The notes under the pieces are model-generated. The model was not told where the DNA came from and searched no databases. It saw nothing but the letters and a program-made list of their open reading frames with translations. The position numbers were made by a program, and so were the translations under genes. Shown one piece after another: positions 25,836 to 34,386 of a DNA stretch of 64,000 nucleotides. Each line of letters opens with the position of its first letter. The first letter of the stretch is position 1. Source of the DNA: Algoriphagus sp. (GTDB lineage: Bacteria; Bacteroidota; Bacteroidia; Cytophagales; Cyclobacteriaceae); contig JAQSDM010000011.1 in the NCBI GenBank assembly GCA_029945945.1, positions 372,001 through 436,000 on the forward strand. Reading direction: 5' to 3'.

Positions 25836-27672
25836 CTACAGTTACTGATTTTGCCAAGTTTCTCGGCTGGTCTACGTTACATCCTCTCATCACAGCAATA
25901 TGATAAGAAAGCAATTGAAGAGGAACAACTGCAACTAGCGGAGTGAAAGCTTCATGAGTAGCCGGAATTTCAATCACATGATCAGCCAACGCCTTAACGC
26001 TGGTATCACCTTCAGTCACAACGGCGATTATTTTCCCTTTTCTTGCTTTTACTTCCTGAATATTGCTCACCACTTTTTCGTAAGAGCTATCCTGAGTTGC
26101 AATGAAGACAACTGGCATCTCCTCATCTATCAATGCAATCGGGCCATGCTTCATTTCTGCAGCAGGGTATCCTTCAGCGTGGATATATGAAATTTCCTTC
26201 AACTTTAATGCTCCTTCCAAAGCAACCGGGAAATTGTACCCACGACCAAGATAAAGTGCGTTCGTTACATCTTTATATTCAGCAGCTATTGCCTTGATTT
26301 TCTCATTTGATTGAAGCGCCTTTTCCACTTTCGCAGGGATAGCTGCGAGCTCATGAAGCAATTGGATGTAGCGGTTTTCAGGAAGTGTTCCTCTCTGATA
26401 CCCTAATTTCAGGGCCATCATTGCTAAAACTGAAATCTGGGCGGTAAATGCTTTGGTGGAAGCTACACCGATTTCGGGTCCGGCGTGAGTGTATGATCCG
26501 GCATGTGTTGCACGGGGAATCGAAGACCCAACCACATTACAAACTCCAAAAATGGTAGCTCCTTTAGATTTGGCCAGCTCAATAGCGGCAAGAGTATCCG
26601 CAGTTTCCCCAGATTGGGAAATAGCAATCACAAAGTCTTTTTCGCTTAAAACGGGATTTCTGTATCGAAATTCAGAAGCATATTCTACTTCAACCGGTAC
26701 CCGGGCAAATTCTTCGAATAAATACTCTGCTACCAATCCGGCATGCCATGAAGTCCCGCAAGCAGTGATAATGATTCGCTCCGCATTCTGAAACTTATTC
26801 ATGTAATCTCTCAATCCTCCGAGGACCAATCTGCCTGATTTGGCATCCAATCGACCTCGAAGACAGTCCGCAATTGACTTTGGTTGCTCAAAAATCTCCT
26901 TAAGCATAAAATGCTCATAGCCTCCTTTTTCAATTGCTTCAAGCTCCATTTCGAGCTTGGTTATGTATGGATTGGTGGCAACGTTTTCAATAGTCTTGAT
27001 CTGGAGCTTATTGTTTCTTATTACAGCAATTTCGTAATCGTCAAGATAAACCACCTTGTTAGTATACTCAATAATTGGCGTTGCATCTGAAGCGAGGAAA
27101 TACTCATCCTCTCCAACTCCGATCACCAAAGGTGAACCCTTTCTGGCGGCAATTAGTGTGTCAGGCTCTTCCATATTAATCAAAACGATCGCATAGGCTC
27201 CTACCACTTTATGCAACGCCAGTCGAAGAGCTTCTTCGAGGCTACATTTATTTTGCGTGTAGATGTCCTCGATAAACTTTACAAATACTTCTGTATCAGT
27301 ATCGCTCTGAAAAGTGTATCCCTTCATTTGAAGATCCTTTTTCAACACCTCATAGTTCTCTATGATCCCATTGTGGATCATGGCAAACTTCTCCGAAGAG
27401 GAATAATGAGGATGCGCATTAACATCATTAGGCTCTCCGTGAGTGGCCCAACGAGTATGCCCGATACCTATTTTGGATTTTAGGTCAGGACTGGATTCCA
27501 GAAATTTCTCAAGCTCGGAAACCTTCCCTTTCTTTTTATAAATACTCAAACCATTGTGATCCAACAAGGCTACACCAGCACTATCGTACCCTCTGTATTC
27601 TAACCTTTTGAGACCTTTGATGATGATAGGCAAAGCTTCTTGTTGCCCAACGTATGCTACAATTCCACACAT
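25831..27672 (-). CDS. glmS: glutamine-fructose-6-phosphate aminotransferase (isomerizing)
   Basis: GlmS makes glucosamine-6-phosphate from fructose-6-phosphate and glutamine, the first step to UDP-GlcNAc. The 613-aa protein begins MCGIVAYVG with the N-terminal nucleophile Cys2 of the class II glutaminase domain (about 1-225), with SKIGIGHTRWATHGEP and the HPHYSSSEKFAMIHNGIIENY region. Two SIS domains follow (about 290-420 and 460-590; ITACGTSWHAG, AISQSGETADT, ASTKAFTAQI, GRGYNFPVALEGALKLKEISY). The end PRNLAKSVTVE is the usual one. No glmS ribozyme is apparent in the approximately 120 bp upstream. It works with GlmM (1548-2942). Confidence 0.97.
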   Translation of the reverse strand: MCGIVAYVGQQEALPIIIKGLKRLEYRGYDSAGVALLDHNGLSIYKKKGKVSELEKFLESSPDLKSKIGIGHTRWATHGEPNDVNAHPHYSSSEKFAMIHNGIIENYEVLKKDLQMKGYTFQSDTDTEVFVKFIEDIYTQNKCSLEEALRLALHKVVGAYAIVLINMEEPDTLIAARKGSPLVIGVGEDEYFLASDATPIIEYTNKVVYLDDYEIAVIRNNKLQIKTIENVATNPYITKLEMELEAIEKGGYEHFMLKEIFEQPKSIADCLRGRLDAKSGRLVLGGLRDYMNKFQNAERIIITACGTSWHAGLVAEYLFEEFARVPVEVEYASEFRYRNPVLSEKDFVIAISQSGETADTLAAIELAKSKGATIFGVCNVVGSSIPRATHAGSYTHAGPEIGVASTKAFTAQISVLAMMALKLGYQRGTLPENRYIQLLHELAAIPAKVEKALQSNEKIKAIAAEYKDVTNALYLGRGYNFPVALEGALKLKEISYIHAEGYPAAEMKHGPIALIDEEMPVVFIATQDSSYEKVVSNIQEVKARKGKIIAVVTEGDTSVKALADHVIEIPATHEAFTPLVAVVPLQLLSYHIAVMRGCNVDQPRNLAKSVTVE

Positions 27673-27727
27673 ATTGAAAAATTCTTAATCTTTAGATGAA
27701 CTTGGACAAAGAAACAGCATTCGTGCC

Positions 27728-27766
27728 AAAAAAAATAATCCACTTCCTTAAAAAGAGGAAGTGGAT
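27728..27766 (-). terminator. terminator of the DUF4270 gene
   Basis: Perfect 11-bp arms ATCCACTTCCT / AGGAAGTGGAT with a 7-nt loop. In the minus direction the hairpin is followed by ATTATTTTTTTT. It ends the GT5-DUF4270 transcript and separates it from glmS. Confidence 0.85.
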
Positions 27767-27794
27767 AAGAACAACTTTTCTGAAATCGATTGAG

Positions 27795-29162
27795 TTACCT
27801 GGTTTTGGAATAAATAACCTTGACTTTTATTTTACTCTTATCAACCAAAAACTGTCTGAAAGATCTTTTGAAGTCATCACCGGGTGAATCCTGATAGGGA
27901 GTATCCGCATAAAGAAGCCAATCTTTCCTCACTATTTTATCCCTTAATAACGCATTGAGATGTGAGGTGATGGGCATCAGAAATATTTTCTTTTCAACAT
28001 CATAGGTAGCTACCGCGGGAGCAATGAAAGATGGCTGTTCGTTTCCATCAGCATCAAGATCAGTTTGAGGTTGACCATCTGCCTGAACAGTCAACGGTTG
28101 ACTATCGCTTGGTCTGCTAATGACCTCATTTGTATTATCCGTAAAATAAGCTGTAAGCCATGGAAGAGGAGTTTGTCCTTCGGACAATGGTTCTATTTCT
28201 CCGATGACCATATCTGCCTGATTGAAAGTAACCCCACTAAGTGTATCCAAAAAGGCGTCTAACGGGCTTGTATCCAACTTGATTACCATCCCTAAATTAG
28301 CTTTCATTCCGACGAGGGGTCCAACATCGAAGTTTTTCCCTTTTTCGGTTACAGTTTGAGTAGGAGTACCCGATCTGTCGCTCTTGACACCGTTAAAACT
28401 TCTTGAAGAAGCAGTTGAAATCTGATATTCTATTGAGGATGTATCGCCTGAATAATGGTAGTAAAAAAGTATCCCAGTATCATATCCTAATGAAATACCA
28501 GCAGTTGTATTATCTCCTTCTCTCGCTTTAACAGCTATACCCGGAAAATACTTCCTGAAACTAAACAGATCATTAAATTCATTTCCTGACTGCATTTTCC
28601 CAAATAGCTCTATGGCAAATGCCTCGTTAACGGGAAAAAATACCGTTGTATCTTTTACTTCTCCAAATTCTATAGTTCCTGATGAAAATGGAGCGGATTC
28701 GAAAAGAAGTTCATCATAATTATAATAAACCGTATCCAGAAAGGGCTCAGCAAGCTCATGAATCGAGTAATATTTAGGCTTATCCAAGTCAGCACCGTTG
28801 ACACTTACGATTTCCATGCTGAACAAGACAGAGTCTAGAATAGCATCTGCACGTGGCCTATCATCTGTTGCATCAATATATAATCTTGAATAACCAATAC
28901 CCTCAGTTTTACCAAAAAACGGATCTTCTTCGTTTCCAACTATCAGGACACCCTGATTTGTTGTATTAAAAGAATCCAGCAACACAACTTGAGCTGGAAA
29001 TTCAAACTCCACGAAAAACACGCCAATTTGGTTGTTTCCCGGAGCGAGTTCTATTCCAACTACAGCCGGATCACTGCACGAACTGATAAGAAATGTGGAC
29101 AAGATGGCCCCAAAGGCCAATTTAACCTGCGAGATTAGTGTAAATGTCGAAAAGCTCTTCAT
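27795..29162 (-). CDS. DUF4270 family lipoprotein
   Basis: From the ATG at complement 29160-29162 the product is 455 aa with a lipoprotein signal ending TFLISSCSDPAVVG. The longer frame would put 11 polar residues ahead of it. The family is recognised from the start (GIELAPGNNQIGVFFVEF), the repeated beta-strand body with NEEDPFFGKTEGIGYSRLYI, and the long Asp-containing C-terminus. DUF4270 proteins are Bacteroidota-specific outer-surface proteins of unknown function, in my experience encoded beside the GT5-like gene and panC as here. The start overlaps the end of the GT5-like gene by 41 bp, which indicates translational coupling. Confidence 0.85.
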   Translation of the reverse strand: MKSFSTFTLISQVKLAFGAILSTFLISSCSDPAVVGIELAPGNNQIGVFFVEFEFPAQVVLLDSFNTTNQGVLIVGNEEDPFFGKTEGIGYSRLYIDATDDRPRADAILDSVLFSMEIVSVNGADLDKPKYYSIHELAEPFLDTVYYNYDELLFESAPFSSGTIEFGEVKDTTVFFPVNEAFAIELFGKMQSGNEFNDLFSFRKYFPGIAVKAREGDNTTAGISLGYDTGILFYYHYSGDTSSIEYQISTASSRSFNGVKSDRSGTPTQTVTEKGKNFDVGPLVGMKANLGMVIKLDTSPLDAFLDTLSGVTFNQADMVIGEIEPLSEGQTPLPWLTAYFTDNTNEVISRPSDSQPLTVQADGQPQTDLDADGNEQPSFIAPAVATYDVEKKIFLMPITSHLNALLRDKIVRKDWLLYADTPYQDSPGDDFKRSFRQFLVDKSKIKVKVIYSKTR

Positions 29163-29934
29163 GAGCTTGTTCTTCTGATTCAATGCTGATTTCAAACTTC
29201 TTGTCTTTTGAGAAATCCTCTATTAGTTGGGTTAGTTCTGCAGAAACTTCACTGCCTTTCACTACCAAGTCGGCGTACTCCATGCCTATCTTGATAAAGC
29301 CAGTAAAGTCTTTGCTTTTCAAAGGTGCTAAAATAGCGTCATCAATATCCACCATCTTAACCTTGTTTAACAAATCGTCGCCAAAGGTATGAGAAAATCC
29401 ATTGTTATAAATCGCAAACACGGATTTCGTGTCTTTGAATAGGGGCTCATTTTTATAAGTTGTTTTCAGATACATAGGTATCAAACTGGTCATCCAATCG
29501 TTACAATGAACGATGTCCGGAGCCCAACCAAGTTTTTTCACTGTTTCAATTACGCCTTTGCAAAAGAAAATTGCTCGCTCGTCATTGTCTTCATAAAACT
29601 TCTCATGCTTGTCATGGAAGACATGCTTTCGTTGAAAGTAATCCTCGTTATCAATGAAATAAACCTGGAGTTTAGCATTTGGAATAGAGGCCACTTTGAT
29701 GATCAATGGCTTTTCCTCGTCACCGATTGCAATATTAATACCCGAGAGTCTTACCACTTCGTGAAGCCTGTTCTTTCGCTCATTAATCAAACCAAACCGA
29801 GGAACTAAAATCCTGATCTCCATTCCACGCTCTTGCATGGCCTGAGGAAGTGATCTTAAGAAATTGGCTACTTCGGAAGTTTGTAGGAATGGGTTGATTT
29901 CACTGGCAACGTAGAGGATACGTAGTTTAGACAT
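29122..29934 (-). CDS. stand-alone GT5 N-terminal (starch/glycogen synthase catalytic) domain protein
   Basis: The 270-aa protein matches only the N-terminal half of GT5 glycogen synthase: MSKLRILYVASEINPFLQTSEVANFLRSLP, EIRILVPRFG, YFIDNEDYFQR, ERAIFFCKGVIETVKKLGW and PDIVHCNDWMTSLIPMYL. It stops before the second Rossmann domain that binds ADP-glucose. The KTGG nucleotide-sugar loop of true synthases is QTSE here. It is therefore unlikely to make glycogen alone. The C-terminal 40 residues (KDKKFEISIESEEQAHEELFDIY, acidic) are not GT5-like. It overlaps DUF4270 downstream and is divergent from panC, a neighbourhood I recall as common in Bacteroidota. Confidence 0.85.
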   Translation of the reverse strand: MSKLRILYVASEINPFLQTSEVANFLRSLPQAMQERGMEIRILVPRFGLINERKNRLHEVVRLSGINIAIGDEEKPLIIKVASIPNAKLQVYFIDNEDYFQRKHVFHDKHEKFYEDNDERAIFFCKGVIETVKKLGWAPDIVHCNDWMTSLIPMYLKTTYKNEPLFKDTKSVFAIYNNGFSHTFGDDLLNKVKMVDIDDAILAPLKSKDFTGFIKIGMEYADLVVKGSEVSAELTQLIEDFSKDKKFEISIESEEQAHEELFDIYTNLAG

Positions 29935-30006
29935 GCGCTTTTTGGATTTAGCTTATTGAGGTGATCAACAACGGGACAAAGATAATAAAAAAAAGCTTAA
30001 AGGCTC

Positions 30007-30035
30007 TTGTTTTTCTGGATATTAATATAGTTTTG
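30007..30035 (+). promoter_or_regulatory. Bacteroidota promoter of the panC-panD operon
   Basis: -33 TTG (30007-30009) and -7 TAGTTTTG (30028-30035) are spaced by 18 bp, the same spacing as the promoter at 20895-20924. The GTG start of panC is 32 bp beyond the -7 box. Confidence 0.65.
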
Positions 30036-30066
30036 CCCCTATTTACCCATTAAATACCCCTTAACC

Positions 30067-30915
30067 GTGCAGGTATTCCATACCGGAGCCGAATGGCAAA
30101 CAAACTGGCTCAAATCTCTTCAAAATGGGAAAACCATCGGTTTTGTACCCACTATGGGAGCACTTCACGAAGGCCACCTCGATTTAGTGAAGAAGAGCAA
30201 AAAGGAATGTGATTTCACTGTTGTTTCGATTTTCGTCAATCCAACTCAATTCAATAATCCTGAGGACTTTGCAAAGTATCCAACCTCACTCGAGCCTGAT
30301 CTGAAAAAGCTTGAAGAAGAAGGAACTGATTTTGTATTTCTTCCCGACACCTCAACCATTTATCCAGAGAAACCTGTTTTGACTTTAAATTTCGGAGAGT
30401 TAGAGTATGTTTTAGAAGGAGGATTTCGGCCAGGACATTTTAACGGAGTTGGAATTGTTGTTTCGAAGCTGTTTCACATTATAAAACCGGATAAAGCATT
30501 TTTTGGTCAAAAAGACCTCCAACAGGTTGCGGTAATAAAACGGCTGGTTCGAGATTTATCATTCAACCTTGACTTGGTTATTGTACCTACTAGGAGAGAA
30601 ATCGATGGATTAGCCATGTCTTCCCGGAATTTGCGTTTGAATCCTGATGAACGAAGCCAGGCTTTGATCTTATATTCGAGTCTTACGAAGGCGAAAGGTG
30701 AACTATTGGCAGGCAAATCATGGTTGGATGTGCATAATCAAATCATTCAGGATTTTAATGAAACTCCATTGGCAAAGTTGGAATACTTTGAGCTGGTTCA
30801 TCCTGAGCACTTCACTCAATTTGAAACTTTTGATCCTTTGCAAAAATCCTCGATTTGTGTGGCAGCATTTCTCGGATCCGTCAGATTGATCGACAACCTT
30901 CCTATTATTCCTTAA
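30067..30915 (+). CDS. panC: pantothenate synthetase (pantoate-beta-alanine ligase)
   Basis: PanC condenses pantoate and beta-alanine with ATP in CoA synthesis. The 282-aa protein has the ATP-binding HIGH-like PTMGALHEGH (28-37), VSIFVNPTQFN, the pantoate site RPGHFNGVGIVV, AFFGQKDLQQ and the KMSKS-like loop AMSSRNLRL. Translation starts at GTG 30067; the family N-terminus follows and no ATG fits. panD starts 21 bp downstream and supplies the beta-alanine, so the two genes form a pathway operon. Confidence 0.96.
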   Translation: MQVFHTGAEWQTNWLKSLQNGKTIGFVPTMGALHEGHLDLVKKSKKECDFTVVSIFVNPTQFNNPEDFAKYPTSLEPDLKKLEEEGTDFVFLPDTSTIYPEKPVLTLNFGELEYVLEGGFRPGHFNGVGIVVSKLFHIIKPDKAFFGQKDLQQVAVIKRLVRDLSFNLDLVIVPTRREIDGLAMSSRNLRLNPDERSQALILYSSLTKAKGELLAGKSWLDVHNQIIQDFNETPLAKLEYFELVHPEHFTQFETFDPLQKSSICVAAFLGSVRLIDNLPIIP

Positions 30916-30936
30916 TTTCGCGGCAAATTTCAAGCA

Positions 30937-31284
30937 ATGCATATCCAAGTACTGAAATCAAAGATTCACCGAGTAAAAATCACTCAGGCAGAACTCCATT
31001 ATGTAGGATCCATCACAATAGATGAAGACCTGATGGACGCTGCAAATCTTATTGAGAATGAAAAAGTGCAAGTCGTGAATGTCAACAATGGCGAACGACT
31101 GGAAACCTATGTAATCAAAGGAGAAAGAGGAAGCGGACAGGTTTGCCTGAACGGTCCCGCTGCACGAAAAGCCTCGGTTGGGGACATTGTCATAATCATT
31201 TCCTACGCAGGAATGGAATTGGAAGAGGCTAAAAAACATAAGCCTGTTCTCATCTTCCCCGATGACAGAAATAAGCTGATCTGA
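30937..31284 (+). CDS. panD: aspartate 1-decarboxylase
   Basis: PanD is a pyruvoyl enzyme turning aspartate into beta-alanine. The 115-aa proenzyme has the self-cleavage site Gly24-Ser25 in [11 protein letters not shown], the catalytic Lys9 region [28 protein letters not shown] and [20 protein letters not shown]. Length and all catalytic residues are normal. It sits between panC and the flippase-like gene; its stop codon TGA overlaps the next ATG (ATGA), so the three genes are translationally linked. Confidence 0.96.
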   Translation: MHIQVLKSKIHRVKITQAELHYVGSITIDEDLMDAANLIENEKVQVVNVNNGERLETYVIKGERGSGQVCLNGPAARKASVGDIVIIISYAGMELEEAKKHKPVLIFPDDRNKLI

Positions 31285-32288
31285 TGAATCGCCAAAATCT
31301 AAAACAAATAATTCAGGTCACGATTTCATTAGGGATCGCGATATGGATTTTTTGGTTTTTATATAGAGACATCGCCCTAGATAGCCTTTTAGCACAAATT
31401 AAATCCAGCAACTGGTGGTGGATTTTTGCATCTCTTTCAATTTCTCTTTTTGGATTTTGGCTAAGAGGCTGGAGATGGACATTACTAATCAGACCTGAAG
31501 AAGGAGAAAAAGTGAAGCCCAACCGTGCTTATCACGCGGTCATGATTGGATATCTGATTAATTTACTAATCCCAAGAGCGGGTGAGGTTGCCAGATGCGG
31601 GGTCCTTACAAGAACAAACGGGATTTCCCTTGGCCATTTGTTTGGAACAGTCATTCTGGAAAGAAGCGTTGATTTACTGTTTTTAGTGTCCACCATTGGC
31701 CTTGCTTTTTTAGTAGAAAACGAACTTTTCCTAAGCCTTGCCAACCTTCTTGTCAATGTTGATGTCCTTTGGGTGAAGATTTCAACAAATATCCCTGTGT
31801 TCCTTGGAGGTCTCGTCATCTTTATAATCTTCATGGCATTGATTCTGAGAAAATACCGTGACCATGGGATTATTAAAAAAGTCCGGCATTTCATGAGGGA
31901 AATCGTTTCAGGCATAAAAAGCGTCAACCAGCTTTCCAATCCCTTTGGGTTTTGGCTTAGTTCGATTTTGATCTGGGTCATTTATTTCCTGACCATGTAC
32001 ACGGTGTCTCTTGGAATTCCAAGTACTGCCAATTTGTCGTCAGGAGAAGTCCTTTTGGTAATGGTGATGGGAAGTATTGGCATGGTTGCACCCGTTCAAG
32101 GTGGAATTGGGACCTTCCATGCGCTCGTGGCCTTCATTTTGATACAATTGGGAATATCAGAACAAGACGGAAAAATCTTCGCAGCGATTATTCACGGAAC
32201 TCAGGTTTTACTCATTCTGGCAGCAGGCCTGATCAGTTGGGTTTTAATGATGAGATTACCAACTTGGAATAAACCTGCCAACCCATAA
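31284..32288 (+). CDS. lysylphosphatidylglycerol synthase TM region / UPF0104 family flippase-like protein
   Basis: The 334-aa polytopic inner membrane protein has about eight predicted spans and the family signs RGWRWTLLIRPEE, AYHAVMIGYLINLLIPRAGEVARCG, LGHLFGTVILERSVDLLFL, and the late MVMGSIGMVAPVQGGIGTFHALV. These are the transmembrane-only relatives of MprF, whose part flips lipids. No lysyl-transferase domain is attached. It overlaps panD by 1 bp, though no link to CoA synthesis is known to me. The substrate is unknown. Confidence 0.88.
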   Translation: MNRQNLKQIIQVTISLGIAIWIFWFLYRDIALDSLLAQIKSSNWWWIFASLSISLFGFWLRGWRWTLLIRPEEGEKVKPNRAYHAVMIGYLINLLIPRAGEVARCGVLTRTNGISLGHLFGTVILERSVDLLFLVSTIGLAFLVENELFLSLANLLVNVDVLWVKISTNIPVFLGGLVIFIIFMALILRKYRDHGIIKKVRHFMREIVSGIKSVNQLSNPFGFWLSSILIWVIYFLTMYTVSLGIPSTANLSSGEVLLVMVMGSIGMVAPVQGGIGTFHALVAFILIQLGISEQDGKIFAAIIHGTQVLLILAAGLISWVLMMRLPTWNKPANP

Positions 32289-32320
32289 CTTCGTATTCAA
32301 TCTGCAAACAAATTAAAACT

Positions 32321-33010
32321 ATGATACTTATTCTAATCGTTGTTGTCTTCGCTATTGCCGGCTTTGTGGTGAGCAGAAAGCTGAAGAGCAAATTCAAAAA
32401 GTACTCACTTACTCCGCTTCAGGCGAATCTCTCCGGAGCTGAAATAGCCAAGCTTATGCTGGCTGATAATAACATTCATGATGTTCAGGTAATTTGCGTA
32501 GAGGGCCAGCTTACTGACCATTATAATCCTTTAAACAAAACTGTGAACTTGAGTCCTGATGTATATTATGGAAGAAACGCTGCAGCTACAGCTGTTTCAG
32601 CTCACGAATGTGGTCACGCGGTTCAGCATGCCACAGCTTATACCTGGTTGAACCTTCGATCAACTTTAGTTCCGGTTCAAAACGTTTCTAGTAAAATCTT
32701 GAATTTCGTACTTCTTGCATCCTTATTTGGGGGTTTTGCTTTGGGACTTCCCTACGAAATAGTTGGTTACATTGTGGTGGGAGCATACAGCGTTATGACC
32801 TTATTCACGCTTGTTACACTTCCCGTTGAATTCGATGCAAGTAATCGCGCCTTGGCTTGGGTAAAAACAAGAAACGTAGTAACCGGGCCTGAATATGCGA
32901 TGTCAAAAGATGCTCTAACCTGGGCAGCAATGACTTATGTGGTTGCTGCGTTAGCTTCCTTGGCTACTCTGGCATATTACATTTTCGTGTTCTTTGGAAA
33001 TAGAGATTGA
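32321..33010 (+). CDS. YugP-like zinc metallopeptidase
   Basis: The 229-aa membrane protein has an N-terminal span (2-17), a zinc-binding HECGHAVQH (95-103) and two or three further spans (about 120-165 and 205-226). The conserved segment FDASNRALAWV follows and may supply the third ligand. Family members are called zinc metallopeptidase (DUF/YugP) with no defined substrate. The active site faces the cytoplasm or membrane, by inference from family topology. It starts 32 bp after the flippase-like gene and is followed by a strong terminator, so it closes the panC-D operon. Confidence 0.87.
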   Translation: MILILIVVVFAIAGFVVSRKLKSKFKKYSLTPLQANLSGAEIAKLMLADNNIHDVQVICVEGQLTDHYNPLNKTVNLSPDVYYGRNAAATAVSAHECGHAVQHATAYTWLNLRSTLVPVQNVSSKILNFVLLASLFGGFALGLPYEIVGYIVVGAYSVMTLFTLVTLPVEFDASNRALAWVKTRNVVTGPEYAMSKDALTWAAMTYVVAALASLATLAYYIFVFFGNRD

Positions 33011-33031
33011 TCCAGATCAAATAATCAAACC

Positions 33032-33065
33032 GAGAGGGGCAAGCTTTTGCCCCTCTCTTTTTTTT
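33032..33065 (+). terminator. terminator of the panC-panD-flippase-metallopeptidase operon
   Basis: Perfect 11-bp arms GAGAGGGGCAA / TTGCCCCTCTC with a GCTT loop, then eight or more T. Confidence 0.93.
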
Positions 33066-33108
33066 GCCCTAAATTCCATTTTATGAATTACTAAACCCAA
33101 ACAACAGA

Positions 33109-34248
33109 ATGAACTTCCAATTGACAGAAGAACACCTGGCCGTAAGAGATGCAGCGAGAGAGTTTGCCCAAATAGAATTATTGCCTGGAGTCATTGACAG
33201 AGATACAGAAGGTAAATTCCCAAAAGAGCAGGTAAAAAAAATGGGGGAGTTGGGATTCATGGGAATGATGGTTGATCCCAAATACAATGGAGGGGGCATG
33301 GATACTATTTCGTATGTCCTGGCGATGGAAGAACTTTCAAAAATCGATGCCTCTGCATCTGTATCTATGTCAGTTAATAACTCATTAGTCTGTTGGGGAT
33401 TGGAGAAATATGGAACTGAAGCTCAAAAAGAAAAATATTTGAAGCCATTGGCAGCTGGTGAAATTCTGGGTGCTTTTTGCCTTTCCGAACCTGAAGCCGG
33501 ATCAGATGCAACTTCCCAAAAAACAGAAGCGCACCTTAATGGGGATCATTATCTTCTGAACGGTACTAAAAACTGGATTACGAATGGGTCTTCGGCAAGC
33601 ATTTACTTGGTAATTGCCCAGACGGATGCCAGTAAGGAACACAAAGGAATTTCTGTTTTTATCGTTGAAAAGGGATGGGAAGGATTTATTATCGGAAAGA
33701 AAGAAGACAAAATGGGAATCCGAGGATCAGACACTCATTCATTGATGTTTACTGATGTGAAAGTTCCGATAGAAAACAGGATCAGAGAAGAAGGCTTTGG
33801 ATTCACTTATGCAATGCAGACATTGAACGGGGGAAGAATTGGGATTGCGGCCCAGGCTTTAGGAATTGCATCCGGAGCTTATGAACTGTCTTTAGCCTAT
33901 TCTAAAGAAAGGAAGACTTTTGGCAAACCAATTGCCCAACATCAGGCTATTCAGTTCAAACTTGCGGATATGGCTACCCAAATTGAGGCTGCCCGATTAT
34001 TGGTCTACAAAGCCGCATGGCTGAAAGATAATGGAGAGGATTACGCTCATGCTTCTGCTATGGCCAAATTATTCGCTTCCCAGGTCGCAATGGACGTTAC
34101 AATTGAAGCAGTCCAGGTACATGGGGGATATGGATATGTGAAGGAATACCATGTGGAACGATTAATGCGAGATGCTAAAATCACTCAGATCTATGAGGGA
34201 ACATCAGAAATTCAAAAAATAGTAATATCGAGAAGAATTTTAAAATAA
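33109..34248 (+). CDS. short-chain-type acyl-CoA dehydrogenase
   Basis: This FAD enzyme oxidises acyl-CoA to enoyl-CoA in beta-oxidation or branched-chain degradation. The 379-aa protein shows both family signatures: GAFCLSEPEAGSDA with TKNWITNGS (FAD/substrate), and QVHGGYGYVKEYHVERLMRDAKITQIYEGTSEIQ near the C-terminus, where the Glu of YEGTSEIQ is the catalytic base. The sequence is most like the butyryl/short-chain group. Electrons would pass to ETF, which is not encoded here. It is monocistronic, between a terminator and an AraC regulator. Confidence 0.94.
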   Translation: MNFQLTEEHLAVRDAAREFAQIELLPGVIDRDTEGKFPKEQVKKMGELGFMGMMVDPKYNGGGMDTISYVLAMEELSKIDASASVSMSVNNSLVCWGLEKYGTEAQKEKYLKPLAAGEILGAFCLSEPEAGSDATSQKTEAHLNGDHYLLNGTKNWITNGSSASIYLVIAQTDASKEHKGISVFIVEKGWEGFIIGKKEDKMGIRGSDTHSLMFTDVKVPIENRIREEGFGFTYAMQTLNGGRIGIAAQALGIASGAYELSLAYSKERKTFGKPIAQHQAIQFKLADMATQIEAARLLVYKAAWLKDNGEDYAHASAMAKLFASQVAMDVTIEAVQVHGGYGYVKEYHVERLMRDAKITQIYEGTSEIQKIVISRRILK

Positions 34249-34353
34249 AGCCTTCTTGAATATTCCAAGGGTATTTTTCCTAAAATATATAACCTTTCTT
34301 ATTTTTTGAGTTTCCGCTTATCAAAAACTCCTGTTTTAGAATTGGAAAAATTA

Positions 34354-34361
34354 TATTTTTG
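34354..34361 (+). promoter_or_regulatory. putative -7 box of the AraC-type regulator
   Basis: TATTTTTG fits TAnnTTTG and lies 26 bp before the ATG at 34387 but inside the longer reading frame that begins at 34306. This supports the shorter start. Confidence 0.45.
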
Positions 34362-34386
34362 TAATTCTATTTTAGTTAACAAAGTC

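Noticed and set aside
25604-25903. 99-aa plus-strand frame over the Kazal pseudogene
   Set aside because: It is in a different frame from the Kazal cysteines and runs through the terminator into glmS; the real signal is the frame at 25570-25800.
27673-27794. glmS ribozyme upstream or terminator of glmS
   Set aside because: The hairpin at 27738-27766 is the terminator of the DUF4270 gene; no ribozyme core is recognisable.
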